DNA of 64,000 nt, from NCBI RefSeq assembly GCF_921293095.1, contig NC_060254.1:111748917-111812916 (forward strand), in the 5' to 3' direction. This document shows positions 10,238 to 20,491 of this stretch, one piece after another; positions within the stretch are counted from its first letter, which is position 1; each line of letters starts with the position of its first letter. The notes under the pieces were generated by a model that ran no database searches, was not told where the DNA came from, and saw nothing but the letters and a program-made list of their open reading frames with translations. The translations under genes and the position numbers were made by a program. Origin of the DNA: Ischnura elegans. Taxonomy: Eukaryota; Arthropoda; Insecta; Odonata; Coenagrionidae.

Positions 10238-11469
10238 CCAAGAACTCGCCCAGAAAATTTTGATACGGAATGTGATTTGGTGTGCTTGAAACCTTTGAGA
10301 TGAGATTTTGTTCAGAATCTGCTGAGTCCATGCCAGAATGAAAGCCGAGTGGTCGTAGTTAAGTGAGATTATAATTCCTTCTCGGAATCTTAAGCAATAT
10401 GGTAGACGTTATGGTTGATTTGTGGTTAACAAGAGAATTAATTATAAGAGGAAGAAGGCGGAGTTTTTGGATGGAGGAGATACTTCAAGGAAACAGAGGA
10501 TGCCTCCAAAGTGAGTGACAGCACATTCAAGAGCCCTCTTTTATCTCTCAAGGGTATTGGTGAGAGATTTGATTGAACCTCTCGCAGTTGTCATCTCGGA
10601 GGAAGACCCTCTTTCGGAAAAAACTAAGGTGCATAACGTAAGAAATCACATCAGGGTAATGTGCCTATGAGTGAATGTCATCGACATAATCAAACCCCTT
10701 CATCCCGAGTTCTTTGAGTTTCCTAATAATTAAAAGCATATTCATTGCCATAAATCAGGTTATTATGAATACCCTTTCAGATTTTTGCACTAAATACACA
10801 GTTGTGCATGTGATGTGTATGCAGAAAAATTATGTTATTTTTCCAAGACCGTATAAATTTACATGTTCGAAAGTACCATTGGACATGTTGACGAACCCGG
10901 CACCAATTTCAAATGTCTGTGTGCTGTGTTTACTGTGGTTAACCGTGTTTCCTGTTAGAGTTGAACGAAATAAGAGGATGTACTTAAATGTACATCTAGT
11001 AATGCCTAGTATTCATTGAAATTTGTGACAAAAAATGTCTTTTTTGTATTCAATTAGTCAAGTTTATAAATAAAATGCCATTGCATACTGAATTTCAAGT
11101 GGTTCAAATAAAACAAAATCTTATTCAATCTAGAGATTTCATTTAATTTCACCCCAGCAGTACTCTCAATTATTTTTACTCTCCCATTCCTGCCATTATG
11201 AATACTCACTTATTCTCTGGAATGTTATAAGGAAAAAAGTTACTAAGGTTAATATTTATCATAATTGAGAATGCAATCTGCAAAGATATAAACAATTTAG
11301 TTATTGATTATAGGAGAGGCATTCACATTAAACATTCCAATGATGGAACTCAATTATTATATTAAACACAAATAATCAAATACATAATTTTACAACTAAA
11401 AATTAATTTTGTCAAGCTTGGCCTCGATTTTTTTTGTTTATAATTCATCCCTTTCTAAGCAATTCAGCA

Positions 11470-11582
11470 TTAATTTTTTTTAATTGTCTTTATTTGTATT
11501 CCTTTGAGTAGAATACTTTTTTCTTTTAGTAACAGCTGCTTCTCCTGGATTTCATTCACTTCCTCTACACTAGTTTTGGTAT
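11470..11582 (-). CDS. Myb/SANT-like gene, probable last exon
   Basis: After an acceptor ATTTCAG at 11583-11589 the minus strand is open for two bases plus 37 codons to TAA at 11470-11472. The product (TKTSVEEVNEIQEKQLLLKE) is a charged, coiled helix, as found at the C-terminus of insect Myb/SANT-like DNA-binding proteins carried by transposons or derived from them. It would pair with the ATG exon at 12185-12233. The middle exons were not resolved: a candidate at 11788-12018 has a donor, but its phase does not fit. Confidence 0.35.
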
Positions 11583-11906
11583 CTGAAATATATTTGTAAA
11601 TAATATATTATTTAGAAAAAAAAACACTGCAGGTTTTTCAAGTTTATAATGTTAATATTTAAAGTTTTTACGTAACACAGTATAATAGCATTTTACACTA
11701 TTGATAGCAGGTTTAGTATAGTATTACAGTAATGACATTTTGTACAGATGAATCCTCATTAAAAGGACAGCTTTAAAAAAATCTCACCTCATCAAAAACT
11801 ATAACCAGCTCATTAAAATTGGGATGGCCATTTGCACCAATTGTGTACATATATCGGCCACCCGCCATATTGGAACTCGCCCAGCTCCAGAGCTGCTGAA
11901 CCCCCT

Positions 11907-11922
11907 CCCCCCCCCCCCCCCC
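11907..11922. repeat. C16 homopolymer
   Basis: A run of sixteen C is flanked by further C-rich sequence and by GCTGCTGCTGC. It makes a glycine run in a minus-strand open frame at 11773-12030, so that frame is doubtful. Tracts like this are often miscounted in assemblies. Confidence 0.9.
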
Positions 11923-12184
11923 ACCCTCAGCTGAAGCGGCTGGCTGCTGCTGCTTTGCCTGTTTAACATTTAATATCTTGCCCAGACTGTAAAGAGATAT
12001 GTTTGTCATGATATTGGTACACTGTTCCATTCACAGCAATTAACACTATTTTGGCAGTATTAGTTTTCCCATTTTATTTTTAGTTTTCCCATGTTAACGT
12101 TTTCATTTTCTGAAAAGTATATATATTGATGTAAAACATAACATATTGCAAACAATAAAATCAACATTGGTTTGAGTTACTTAC

Positions 12185-12233
12185 CTTCAACAAATTGAAG
12201 AAGGATTTCCTTTTGTTGTTTAGTTAACTTCAT
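12185..12233 (-). CDS. Myb/SANT-like gene, first exon
   Basis: The minus strand has ATG at 12231-12233, sixteen codons (MKLTKQQKEILLQFVE) and one base before a good donor, G/GTAAGTAA, at 12184. The text is like the beginning of Myb/SANT-like DNA-binding domains in arthropod transposon-related proteins. A possible acceptor with a phase-compatible continuation lies near 12110, but that frame closes after 16 codons. The gene may be a relic. Confidence 0.4.
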
Positions 12234-12414
12234 TTATAGCAGCGGTACCTGAATTTCTGCTGCCAAATTTTTTGTAAATATTTGAAGATACGGCTCTAAC
12301 AATAGCCATATTTACGTCCTCAACCGGACGTTGCCACGTCCACCACATGTGTTAAATATAGATAGAAACACTCGAAACCAACCATCGGTTTGGGAATTTC
12401 AAGCACACCAAATC

Positions 12415-13653
12415 GCATGCAAAAAGATTCTGATACGGAATGAGTGATCGAGATAATTCTGTGCCGGAATTTATCCCGAGTGATTCAAGTATTTCCGTAG
12501 AGGAGGTATAGCAAATTGCATATAATTAGAAATAATTGTTTTAACTGTAAAAAATCTTCATTGAATAGTTAATTTCGTGCATGGGCAACAAATCTATGCA
12601 TAATAAAAATGGAGATATTTGCATTAATAAAAGACTTACTACAGTGGAAGCCCAGTTTTGCAAGTATGGCATATTATGAGAATCGCGTTTTTGCGAGTAT
12701 GCTTGGTTTTACGACAGATATTTCTCGAGGGCAATGCACTGCTGAGCAATCATTAAATATTATGTTTTGTATTCCCTATTTTATTAAAATAATAATACAA
12801 GATGTGTGTCAGATCTACAACACCTAAAGCCAGTTACGTCAAAGCACTTATGTGATTTATGACCTTGAGTACGCTCCGCTCACTCCCATTTTACGTTCTT
12901 CTTTTGTTAGGCTCAGTTATCAGTGGGCAGGGGAGGGGAGGAAGATGACAGTGGTAGAGGGAGTTAGTTCCCCCCTACTTTCCCTTTTTCGCTGGCTTAT
13001 TCGCTGTAGGCTACGCCTTGAGTGTGGCAACTTACAATGTAGTGAAACCCCCTCCTTCTTTTTCCGTGTTATGTAAGTGGAAAGTGCAACATTGTCGTAG
13101 TTAGATCGGTGCCCTTACATTGACTTTCGACCAATGGAAAGCTAGAGCAACGCTGCCTGTCGCTGCATGCTATCCGGTGATGTATATTTTGATATTACAT
13201 TAATGCATAGGAATGTAGTTCAACCAAGACATTGTCGGCTATTGCCTTGTAGGAAAATCACACTTGTTACCATGATGGTAAAATAAAAATCAACCTTAGG
13301 TTAGAGAGCAAGGACTCAGCACCGCCGAGTAAACAACTGTAAAAAAATTTGTAAAAGCAGAATTACTATGCTGATAGCAGAAATCCTCTCCTTAGCAACC
13401 AATCATAGTGAATCCTGAAATAATAAGATACAAGGAAGGTAAGTTTCTTAACTATTAAAAAAACAATGTGGGCAAAGAAAAGAAAATGGATTGGCCAATT
13501 GACCTAGGGAGGGTTAGGCAAGACTAAAATAATAAGATACAAGGAGACTAAAATACTTTTTAAAAGAGTTAAAAAAGAGCTAAGCAGGGATTCAAAATTT
13601 GAAAATGAAATGGGACTCCAAATGACTGAATCCATAGGCATATTACATACAAG
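12415..13653. other. Intron sequence and possible LINE-A 5' region
   Basis: No gene is seen. AATAATAAGATACAAGGA occurs twice, at about 13420 and 13529, just before LINE-A, and may belong to its 5' untranslated region. Confidence 0.35.
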
Positions 13654-14628
13654 ATGGCGCCCGAGTTGGCTAATTGTGAAGTTTGCTCCGAAAAAATTGT
13701 TGATATTCAACCAAAAATCAAGTGTGACTTCGGTTGCGAGTTGTTTTTTCACGCCAGCTGTGTTGGCTTAACAAAAAGCTTGATAACTGCTATTGCTAAC
13801 AACACGCAGTTACATTTTCAGTGCAACAAGTGTTTGTTCGCAACATGTGACTCGATGAAAAACATGGAAAAAAAGCAAGAAAAAATAATGCAGATTGTTA
13901 CAGATCTCCAAGCGAAATTATCAAACTGCATAGACATAATGTTGAAGCAGAATGAAGAAATCGTTGCCTTAAAGTCGGCGAGTAAGAATTCGCACGTGAG
14001 TGATAATATACAAAATCAAGCGTACTCTAAAGTGTGCGTAAAACCTCAATCAGGTGGTTCAGAAGTTATAAAAAAGGAAACTAAGATGGTTCGTTTCGAT
14101 TACGGGTCTTCTTCAACACTTCTTAAGGACACCTACCGTCAAAATCCCTCGACGAAGAAATCATTTGCGCCCGACGTACAAGGTGAAGAGTTAAAACAAG
14201 CGTCAGGCAATGAAGTGGAGTTGGCGAAAGCTAGCACTAGTAATAAAAACGGAATCATGTTGGGAACCAAGAATGAAGATTTCACGCTCATCACATACAA
14301 GAGAAAGCCGAGACCGAAACCAATCATTGGAACTGCAAGCACCGACAACACCATATCCGGCATCCCAAGGAAAACACATCTCCATGTGTGGCGTTTTAAA
14401 GTAGGTACCACAGTGGAAGCTGTAAGGAAATTTATTATCGATAAACTTTCAGATAAAGAGGTTGAGGTAGAAAAGCTGCAGGTAAGAGGGGACTCTTATG
14501 CCTCATTTCGCGTGTCTGCCGATTACAGGCTCAAAAATGAACTTGAAAATCCTGAATTTTGGCCAGAAAACGTACTAGTAAACAGGTTTTTTTTTCGGAT
14601 AGTTCGTAACAATCCCCCATCTACCTAA
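13654..14628 (+). CDS. LINE-A ORF1 protein (PHD-like zinc finger)
   Basis: An intact 324-codon frame starts at an ATG in AAGATGG. Residues 8-60 hold a cysteine/histidine cluster (CEVCSEKI, CDFGCELFFHASCVGL, FQCNKC) of the PHD-like kind seen in CR1-group LINE ORF1 proteins. A lysine-rich coiled stretch follows (about 65-110), then a polar linker, then a C-terminal domain (LHVWRFKVGTTVEAVRKFI to VLVNRFFFRI) resembling the RNA-binding C-terminal domain of LINE ORF1 proteins. ORF1 proteins coat the element RNA in the particle used for retrotransposition. ORF2 follows in another frame and overlaps this stop by a few codons. LINE-B and LINE-C carry related ORF1s. Confidence 0.8.
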   Translation: MAPELANCEVCSEKIVDIQPKIKCDFGCELFFHASCVGLTKSLITAIANNTQLHFQCNKCLFATCDSMKNMEKKQEKIMQIVTDLQAKLSNCIDIMLKQNEEIVALKSASKNSHVSDNIQNQAYSKVCVKPQSGGSEVIKKETKMVRFDYGSSSTLLKDTYRQNPSTKKSFAPDVQGEELKQASGNEVELAKASTSNKNGIMLGTKNEDFTLITYKRKPRPKPIIGTASTDNTISGIPRKTHLHVWRFKVGTTVEAVRKFIIDKLSDKEVEVEKLQVRGDSYASFRVSADYRLKNELENPEFWPENVLVNRFFFRIVRNNPPST

Positions 14629-17552
14629 ATGACGAATGGTACAATACTCCAGTTTTGAATGATAATATTTCCAATCAAAAAACAGTGAAAATAGCCAATG
14701 GTATAAGTGTTGCCCACATTAATATTCAGTGCATGAGGAACAAAACTACCCAATTAGAAGTGTACCTCCATAATACCGAACCAGACTTCTTGTGTGTATC
14801 TGAACACTGGATGAGTGCTGAAGAACTAAGTGTATTTTGTATTTGTAACTATAACTTGGTGAGTCAGTTTAGCCGCTCAACACACAAAAATGGGGGTGTA
14901 GCCATATTTGCACACAACAGGCTACGAAATGAAATTAGTGCTTTTAATGTCTCCAAATTCGTGGAAGAAAAAAACTTTGAGTGTGCAGTGTGTTTTCTCA
15001 CAACTGCCATAGGGACTTTGGTACTTATATCACTATATCGTTCACCTGTGGGTGATTTCCATGTTTTTATAAACAACCTTGACAAACTTTTGGAACTACT
15101 TTATGTTAACCAAAGAATTCTAGTGATAACTGGTGATTTAAATTGTGACTATTTAGTGGATTCACCACAGCGGACGGAATTACTGAACATTGTGAAATCA
15201 TATGGCTTATTATATTTAATTGAGGAACCAACTCACGTGACAAAGACTTCTAAGTCATTAATTGACTATATGATAACAAAATATAATCATAATAAGAGTG
15301 TATCCACTGTTGTTGACCTTGGTTTATCCGACCATCACATGATCATGTCGACGTTTGATTTGAAACTTCAGAGTGTCAGACCTTGTAAAATTACCACCAA
15401 GGTGTTCTCAAAGGAGAACATAAATTTTCTAAAAAGCGTTCTAATGTTGGAAACTTGGGAAAATGTTTATATATCTCACTCATTTGAGAATAGTTTTGAG
15501 ATCTTTTACGACAAATTGCTCCATCATATAGAGTGTTGCATTCCAACCGTCACCATCAACATTAAAAATAGGAAAAACAAATGTAAAAAACCATGGCTCA
15601 CTGAGGAAATAATTAATTTGTCACGCATTGTAAAAGAAAAAGCACATAGATACAAAAATTCCCAGAATAATGAATTGTTCTTAGATTTTCAAAAGACAAA
15701 GAAGAAGTATACTGCTTTACTAAAATATTCAAAAAAATCTTTTAATAACAAACGCATAACTGAAGCACAAAATAAGACAAAGGAAACATGGAAAATTATC
15801 AATGCACAGCTCGGAAAAAAACGAAACCCATGCGTACCAAAATTTTTCAATGACGATGGTTCTTTAATAACTGATCCAAATATAGTATGCAATCGAATCA
15901 ACGAAGCCTTTTGTAATTTAACTAAATCCCAGCTCATAAACAATAATAACAACCATTGTTTAGTAGATTACACCAGTGAAGTGCATTCCCTTTACCTTTA
16001 TCCATGTGATGAAAAAGAAATGTTAATGTGCTTAGATAAATTATCTAACTCTTCAGTTCCTGGAGTTGATAATATACCTGGTCGACTAGTAGCGGATTTA
16101 AAAGAACTTATTGTGCAACCATTACTATTTTTAGTCAATGAATCGCTGAGGCTAGGGATCTTTCCAGAACCCCTAAAACTGAGCAAAGTAATACCTGTGT
16201 ACAAAAACAAAGGTAATAAGGATGATATAACCAACTATAGGCCTATCTCACTTTTAACACAGCTTTCTAAAGTTTTTGAACGTATATATTACAACAGATT
16301 ACTTTCTTTTGTGGAAAAATACAAAATTCTTTCTAACTCTCAGTGGGGATACCGGAAAGGACGTTCTACAGAGGATGCCCTCATCACTGCCTGGAATTTT
16401 ATTTCAAATTCTTTGGATAATGGCAAACAGGTCTTGGCATTATTTTTTGATTTCTCTTGTGCATTTGATATGGTTAATCACTCCATACTCATAAACAAGT
16501 GTCACCAAAATGGAATCAGAGGAGTCGCACTGGAGTGGCTAAAATCATACCTTAGCAATAGAATGCAATGTGTTGAAATGAGACTTAGTGACACACTATG
16601 TAAATCAAACCAAAACAAGATAACGTCAGGTGTCCCTCAAGGTAGCATCTTGGGTCCTCTACTCTTCCTGATATTCATTAACGACTTGCCCTTGATTGTT
16701 AATAGCATCCATGTCAAACCAGTCCTCTTTGCAGATGACACAAACTTCCTAATTTCAGCTAATGACATCAATGAAGTGCATCACTATGGTCAGCATATAT
16801 TAGATTTAGTCTGGAATTGGTGTCTTTCCAACAAATTAAAATTAAACAGTGCAAAAACTCAGTCTATGCTGTTTAACCCGAATCATTCCAAAGATTTTGG
16901 AACATTGACACTGAACAACCATACACTGAGTCTAACTAAAACTTGTAAATTCTTAGGGCTACAAATTGAAAATACTGGGAACTGGTCCTTCCATGTAAAA
17001 GACTTGTGTTCGAAATTGTCCCGAGTACTGTATAGTGTGAGGTTCCTAAAAGCATCCTTACCTCACAAGGCGATGATGTCAGTTTACCATTGCAACTTTA
17101 TAAGTAGAGTGACTTATGGTATTGTATTCTGGGGATCAACTGTAACGCTATTAGATACAATTTTCAAGATGCAAAAAAAGATTATAAGATGTATAATGAG
17201 TAAGCCTTATACTTATTCTTGTAAACCCTTATTCAAAGAACTGAATTTGTTAACAGTGCCTTGTATATATATATACCAACTATGTTTACTGATAAAAGAG
17301 AATATTAATGATTTACCAATTAATAATGATGTACATGAGCACCTAACTAGGTCTCATCGCCACATCCATGTTACCCTCCATAAAAAACGTATAGCAGCAA
17401 AAAGTCCCATTGCAATGGGATCAAAAATATTTAACTTCCTTCCCAAAAGTATTAATTTGATTAATTCTAATAGGGAATTTAAATCTTCTTTAAAGAAATT
17501 TTTAATTAATAAGTGCTACTACAGTGTAAATGAATTTTTAAATGACAAATGA
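14610..17552 (+). CDS. LINE-A ORF2, endonuclease and reverse transcriptase
   Basis: The frame is open from 14610 (after a TAA at 14607) to TGA at 17550-17552, about 980 codons. The first in-frame ATG only comes inside the first endonuclease motif, so the true start is unknown. An apurinic-type endonuclease occupies the first 230 residues (HINIQC, SEHW, GDLNCDY, LSDHHM). The reverse transcriptase follows: NYRPISLLTQLSKVFERI, FDFSCAFDMVNH, GVPQGSILGPLLFL and the catalytic FADD. A C-terminal domain (YGIVFWGS) is present and there is no RNase H. All catalytic motifs are present, so the element may be competent. It belongs to the CR1/jockey group by sequence style; the exact clade is an inference. 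Confidence 0.9.
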   Translation, partial: QSPIYLNDEWYNTPVLNDNISNQKTVKIANGISVAHINIQCMRNKTTQLEVYLHNTEPDFLCVSEHWMSAEELSVFCICNYNLVSQFSRSTHKNGGVAIFAHNRLRNEISAFNVSKFVEEKNFECAVCFLTTAIGTLVLISLYRSPVGDFHVFINNLDKLLELLYVNQRILVITGDLNCDYLVDSPQRTELLNIVKSYGLLYLIEEPTHVTKTSKSLIDYMITKYNHNKSVSTVVDLGLSDHHMIMSTFDLKLQSVRPCKITTKVFSKENINFLKSVLMLETWENVYISHSFENSFEIFYDKLLHHIECCIPTVTINIKNRKNKCKKPWLTEEIINLSRIVKEKAHRYKNSQNNELFLDFQKTKKKYTALLKYSKKSFNNKRITEAQNKTKETWKIINAQLGKKRNPCVPKFFNDDGSLITDPNIVCNRINEAFCNLTKSQLINNNNNHCLVDYTSEVHSLYLYPCDEKEMLMCLDKLSNSSVPGVDNIPGRLVADLKELIVQPLLFLVNESLRLGIFPEPLKLSKVIPVYKNKGNKDDITNYRPISLLTQLSKVFERIYYNRLLSFVEKYKILSNSQWGYRKGRSTEDALITAWNFISNSLDNGKQVLALFFDFSCAFDMVNHSILINKCHQNGIRGVALEWLKSYLSNRMQCVEMRLSDTLCKSNQNKITSGVPQGSILGPLLFLIFINDLPLIVNSIHVKPVLFADDTNFLISANDINEVHHYGQHILDLVWNWCLSNKLKLNSAKTQSMLFNPNHSKDFGTLTLNNHTLSLTKTCKFLGLQIENTGNWSFHVKDLCSKLSRVLYSVRFLKASLPHKAMMSVYHCNFISRVTYGIVFWGSTVTLLDTIFKMQKKIIRCIMSKPYTYSCKPLFKELNLLTVPCIYIYQLCLLIKENINDLPINNDVHEHLTRSHRHIHVTLHKKRIAAKSPIAMGSKIFNFLPKSINLINSNREFKSSLKKFLINKCYYSVNEFLNDK

Positions 17553-17681
17553 ACTCTGACCATTTTTACATTTTTAAGTGTTATGTTGATTACTTTGACC
17601 TGTCTTATATCTATGTTGTATTCATAAGATCCTTGGACAAATAAAAAATTTATTAATTTATTATTATTATTATTATTATTA
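17553..17681 (+). repeat. LINE-A 3' untranslated region and ATT tail
   Basis: The region ends TTGGACAAATAAAAAATTT and then a run of TTA/ATT repeats to 17681. LINE-B ends with the same GGACAAATAAA before its own ATT tail (48.74 kb), so the two families share a 3' end. A DNA transposon begins exactly after the tail. Confidence 0.8.
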
Positions 17682-17970
17682 TAGGGTGGTCCTTATTTTT
17701 AAAGTTTTCAAATTTCTTTTGGGACACCCCCGTTTTGTTCCATTTGGTGAGAAAATAAACCATGAAAATTATTTTTGCAATCGAATACCGGGAAAACGTG
17801 CCGCATTGCACTTCGCCGTAAAAGCATAAAATTCTTTAGATAAACATTAAACTTCGTAAATATAACCTTTAATGTTATGTTTATCACTTTTTATTACCAA
17901 AACGGGCTTAGTGGCAGTTGTTTATTCTTAATATCTAAATCTTATATCTAAGAGTTTCTATCTAAATTCA
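17682..17970 (+). repeat. Left inverted repeat of the 5.3 kb element
   Basis: It matches the reverse complement of 22449-22995 with few mismatches through GGGAAAACGTGCC, then, after a gap, through GCCGTAAAAGCATAAAATTC and AAACGGGCTTAGTGGCAG. It ends near CTAAATTCA. Confidence 0.85.
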
Positions 17971-18229
17971 GCCTGAATATTCGCAAAATCTTTAACTTTG
18001 GGGCCCGAGCGGCGGTGATTCCAATTTGGAGAAATTTCTTATCAGAGCCCTTAGAGTAAGTTGGCAACTATCCCGCATTGAGATTTTTTCACATCTTTCA
18101 TTCCTGCCTATTGGTTGCAGGGATATCTGTTTATGTTTTGTACAAACTAGAAAACTACATTTTTGATGAGGTATTAGCATTTAGCTTCCGTATTTAATGA
18201 AATAAAAAGGGTGAATGAAAGTATGCAAA

Positions 18230-18882
18230 ATTAAATTTGGAAAATGAACATATATACCCATACTTGAATACTGCTCACCAGTCTGGTCTACCGCCTGCCC
18301 CACTACTCTAAGCTTGCTCAACCGTCCTTTAAACTTCTTTCTTGCAGTAGTCTGCCATCGAATCCCCACACTCAGATATTACGCCCGTGACGCTATCCTT
18401 TCCTCCCTCAGGATACCTAACATAACAAGCCGCCGTTTCTTATCAGATCTCATGTTTCTACATAAAGTCTTTAGTGGTTCTCTACGGACAAACGAAATTC
18501 TCCCTCTTTTCCGATTTCATATTCCTCCTCGCCCCTTACGAAACAACTCTCTGCTTCACATTCCGCGATTCCGTCTCTCCATCTCTCAACGCTCTCTGTT
18601 CTTCCGAATCCCCTCCTTGTTTAACTCCATCGCTTCGAAAATCCCTTCCCTGGACCTATTTTCCTCTGCTACTAGTTACAAAGCCACCTTAAAATACCAT
18701 CTCAATAATTCACCATTGTCTAATCAATAGTGCCCCTTCTCACGTTTAAAAATTTTGTTTACTGTTACTTTTCATTTACTGTGCTATTGTTTGTTATCTT
18801 TTATATATTATTTATTTAGGAACAGCCAATGTAAAGGCCTTTGTGCCGTTTTTGGTGATGAAATAAATAAATAAATAAATAT
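18230..18882 (+). pseudogene. CR1-like LINE 3' fragment
   Basis: The frame reads PILEYCSPVWSTACPTTLSL, LRRF-like text (SRRFLSDLMFLHKVFSG) and FFRIPSLFNSIASK up to TAG at 18728-18730. This is the end of a CR1/L2-group reverse transcriptase. The 3' end carries GTAAAGGCCTTTGTGCCG and an AAAT-repeat tail near 18861-18882. It is strongly 5'-truncated, yet its remaining frame is open. Confidence 0.75.
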
Positions 18883-19165
18883 ATTTTTCTTTTTTCTTTT
18901 AACAACTCTTATACTACATTTAAAGTAGAGATGTGCGAATAGTATCCGCGAATACTCGAATACCTCGAATATTAGAAAGTATTCGATATTTGAGGTTTCG
19001 AATAGTTATGCGAAAAGTACCGCCTCGAATACCTCGAATACTTTGAATTTCGCGTCATACACTGTCGCACTCACGTCGTTGGTAGTTGACTCAGAAAAAT
19101 GTAGAGAACTGTAGTCATTTAGTGCTCGCAGCGCCGTTTTATGCAAGTTGACGAATTACATCAAA

Positions 19166-19830
19166 TAGGGTAGTTTCCTTCATCAAAGAAAACGAAAGGC
19201 ATTGATTGCGATTCGTTACCCACCATTAGTGTATTCATAATACACAAATTATTTGGTTTTTGAAATACCGGTTTAGACGAATGGCAAGGGTCAAATTTTA
19301 TCCTCATTTGAAAAAGGCCAGATTGGCGCCCATGCGATTCCACTCCGCATGACGTCACAGGGACCTAGTTTCTACACGAGAGGATAGGAGTTATACATCG
19401 TCTGAGGTTACCAATGCATGCATGAGGCACAGAGCTCAGGGAAACATGTCTTAATAATCACCTATTAAAACTGGCTAAGTTCGGAAAGTTTTCTTCGATT
19501 GATAAGGTATTAATAAACCTTTTTTAAGCCACGCGCTACCATTCAGCAAGGTACTCAGCTATCCGCTAGCATCCTGCGACGTATCAGCGCTAAGCCTCGC
19601 CTCAAGGTCACCTCACCGGGCGGGAGGGGGAACCAGAAATACGACGTACGGAGATATTTCCCGGCATTCATACTTGAGCGTCGCGTTTTCGCGCGCTTGA
19701 AAATTTTCACTTTTCATTTAATCGCGAAAAATAGATGTTGTCATTTAAAAATCTAAAAGCGTGAAATACGTACTCCAGGAGTAATAATCTTTCGATTAAA
19801 GCAATAAAAAAATAATAGGAAACCACCCTA
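19166..19830. mobile_element. MITE family with TAGGGTAGTTTCC ends, copy 1
   Basis: This 665-base unit is closely repeated at 45375-46028. Its ends are TAGGGTAGTTTCCT and AGGAAACCACCCTA. No open frame has transposase features. The first nine bases resemble the ends of the surrounding 5.3 kb element (TAGGGTGGT), so the two may share a transposase type. Target duplications were not clear. Confidence 0.85.
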
Positions 19831-19931
19831 TTCGTGGATTTTAGTGGTGAAAAGAGTTCGACGAGGGGAACCGAAAATGGTCGGGTGAAAAAATCCGAAA
19901 ATCCCCGATTCCCCCCACCAGGGGAACCTCA

Positions 19932-20491
19932 GTGCCGTGGGATAGCAACCTTAGGGGATTTCCCACGATCCGCTATCCCCCTCCATTCAGCACTTGCCTC
20001 ACCCACTCTGACGCTTTCCTCTTCTCCGAAATCAAACAAAAGGTCCCAGATCGCGCAGGGATCGCATTACGAAGACCCCTGCTTCGAAAAAAATATCGAG
20101 TTACGAGAACAATAAAAACGTGTTTCACGCCCTCCCCCCTTTTCTCACCCACTGACCTTATTCTGGCTACCTGCTTCGAAGTTCCCCATTTCTGGAGGTC
20201 AACAGCTGTGTGAGTAGCGTGGGATACTTACATTAGCGCATTTCCCAAGATCCGGTATCCCTCTCCATTCAGCACTAGCCCCCCCTCTGAGGCTTTCCTC
20301 TTCTTCGAAATAAAAAAAAGGTCACAGCTCGCGCAGGGGTCATATTACGAAGACCTTAGCTTCGAAAAAATACCAAGTTACACGAGAACAATAGAAACGT
20401 CTTTCGGGCCCTCCCTTTTCTCCCCCACTGACCTTTTTTTTCCTACCAGCTTCGAAGTTCCCCATTTCTGTGGAGGTCAACCGCTGCATGA
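19932..20491 (+). repeat. Tandem duplication, unit about 282 bp
   Basis: Two adjacent copies (19932-20213 and 20214-20491) share CGTGGGATA, GATCCG.TATCCC, CTCCATTCAGCACT, GCGCAGGG and GCTTCGAAGTTCCCCATTTC. They differ by small indels. The unit is inside the hAT-like element and is GC-richer than the flanks. Confidence 0.8.

Larger units (their letters stand above)
10274..12414. mobile_element. Possible 2.1 kb DNA element bounded by an 18 bp inverted repeat
   Basis: GATTTGGTGTGCTTGAAA at 10274-10291 recurs as its exact reverse complement at 12397-12414. Between the two lies the small minus-strand Myb/SANT-like gene, which would suit a Harbinger-type transposon, but no transposase is visible and the target duplication is not clear. 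TGATACGGAATG stands beside both ends in the same orientation. Confidence 0.4.

Noticed and set aside
11773..12030. Minus-strand frame with a poly-glycine run as an exon of the Myb/SANT-like gene
   Set aside because: The glycine run comes from the C16 tract, and its donor phase does not fit the last exon.
14580..14630. T9 run at 14587-14595 as a frameshift site from ORF1 to ORF2 in LINE-A
   Set aside because: The ORF2 frame is closed by TAA at 14607 after the run, so slipping there would not reach ORF2.
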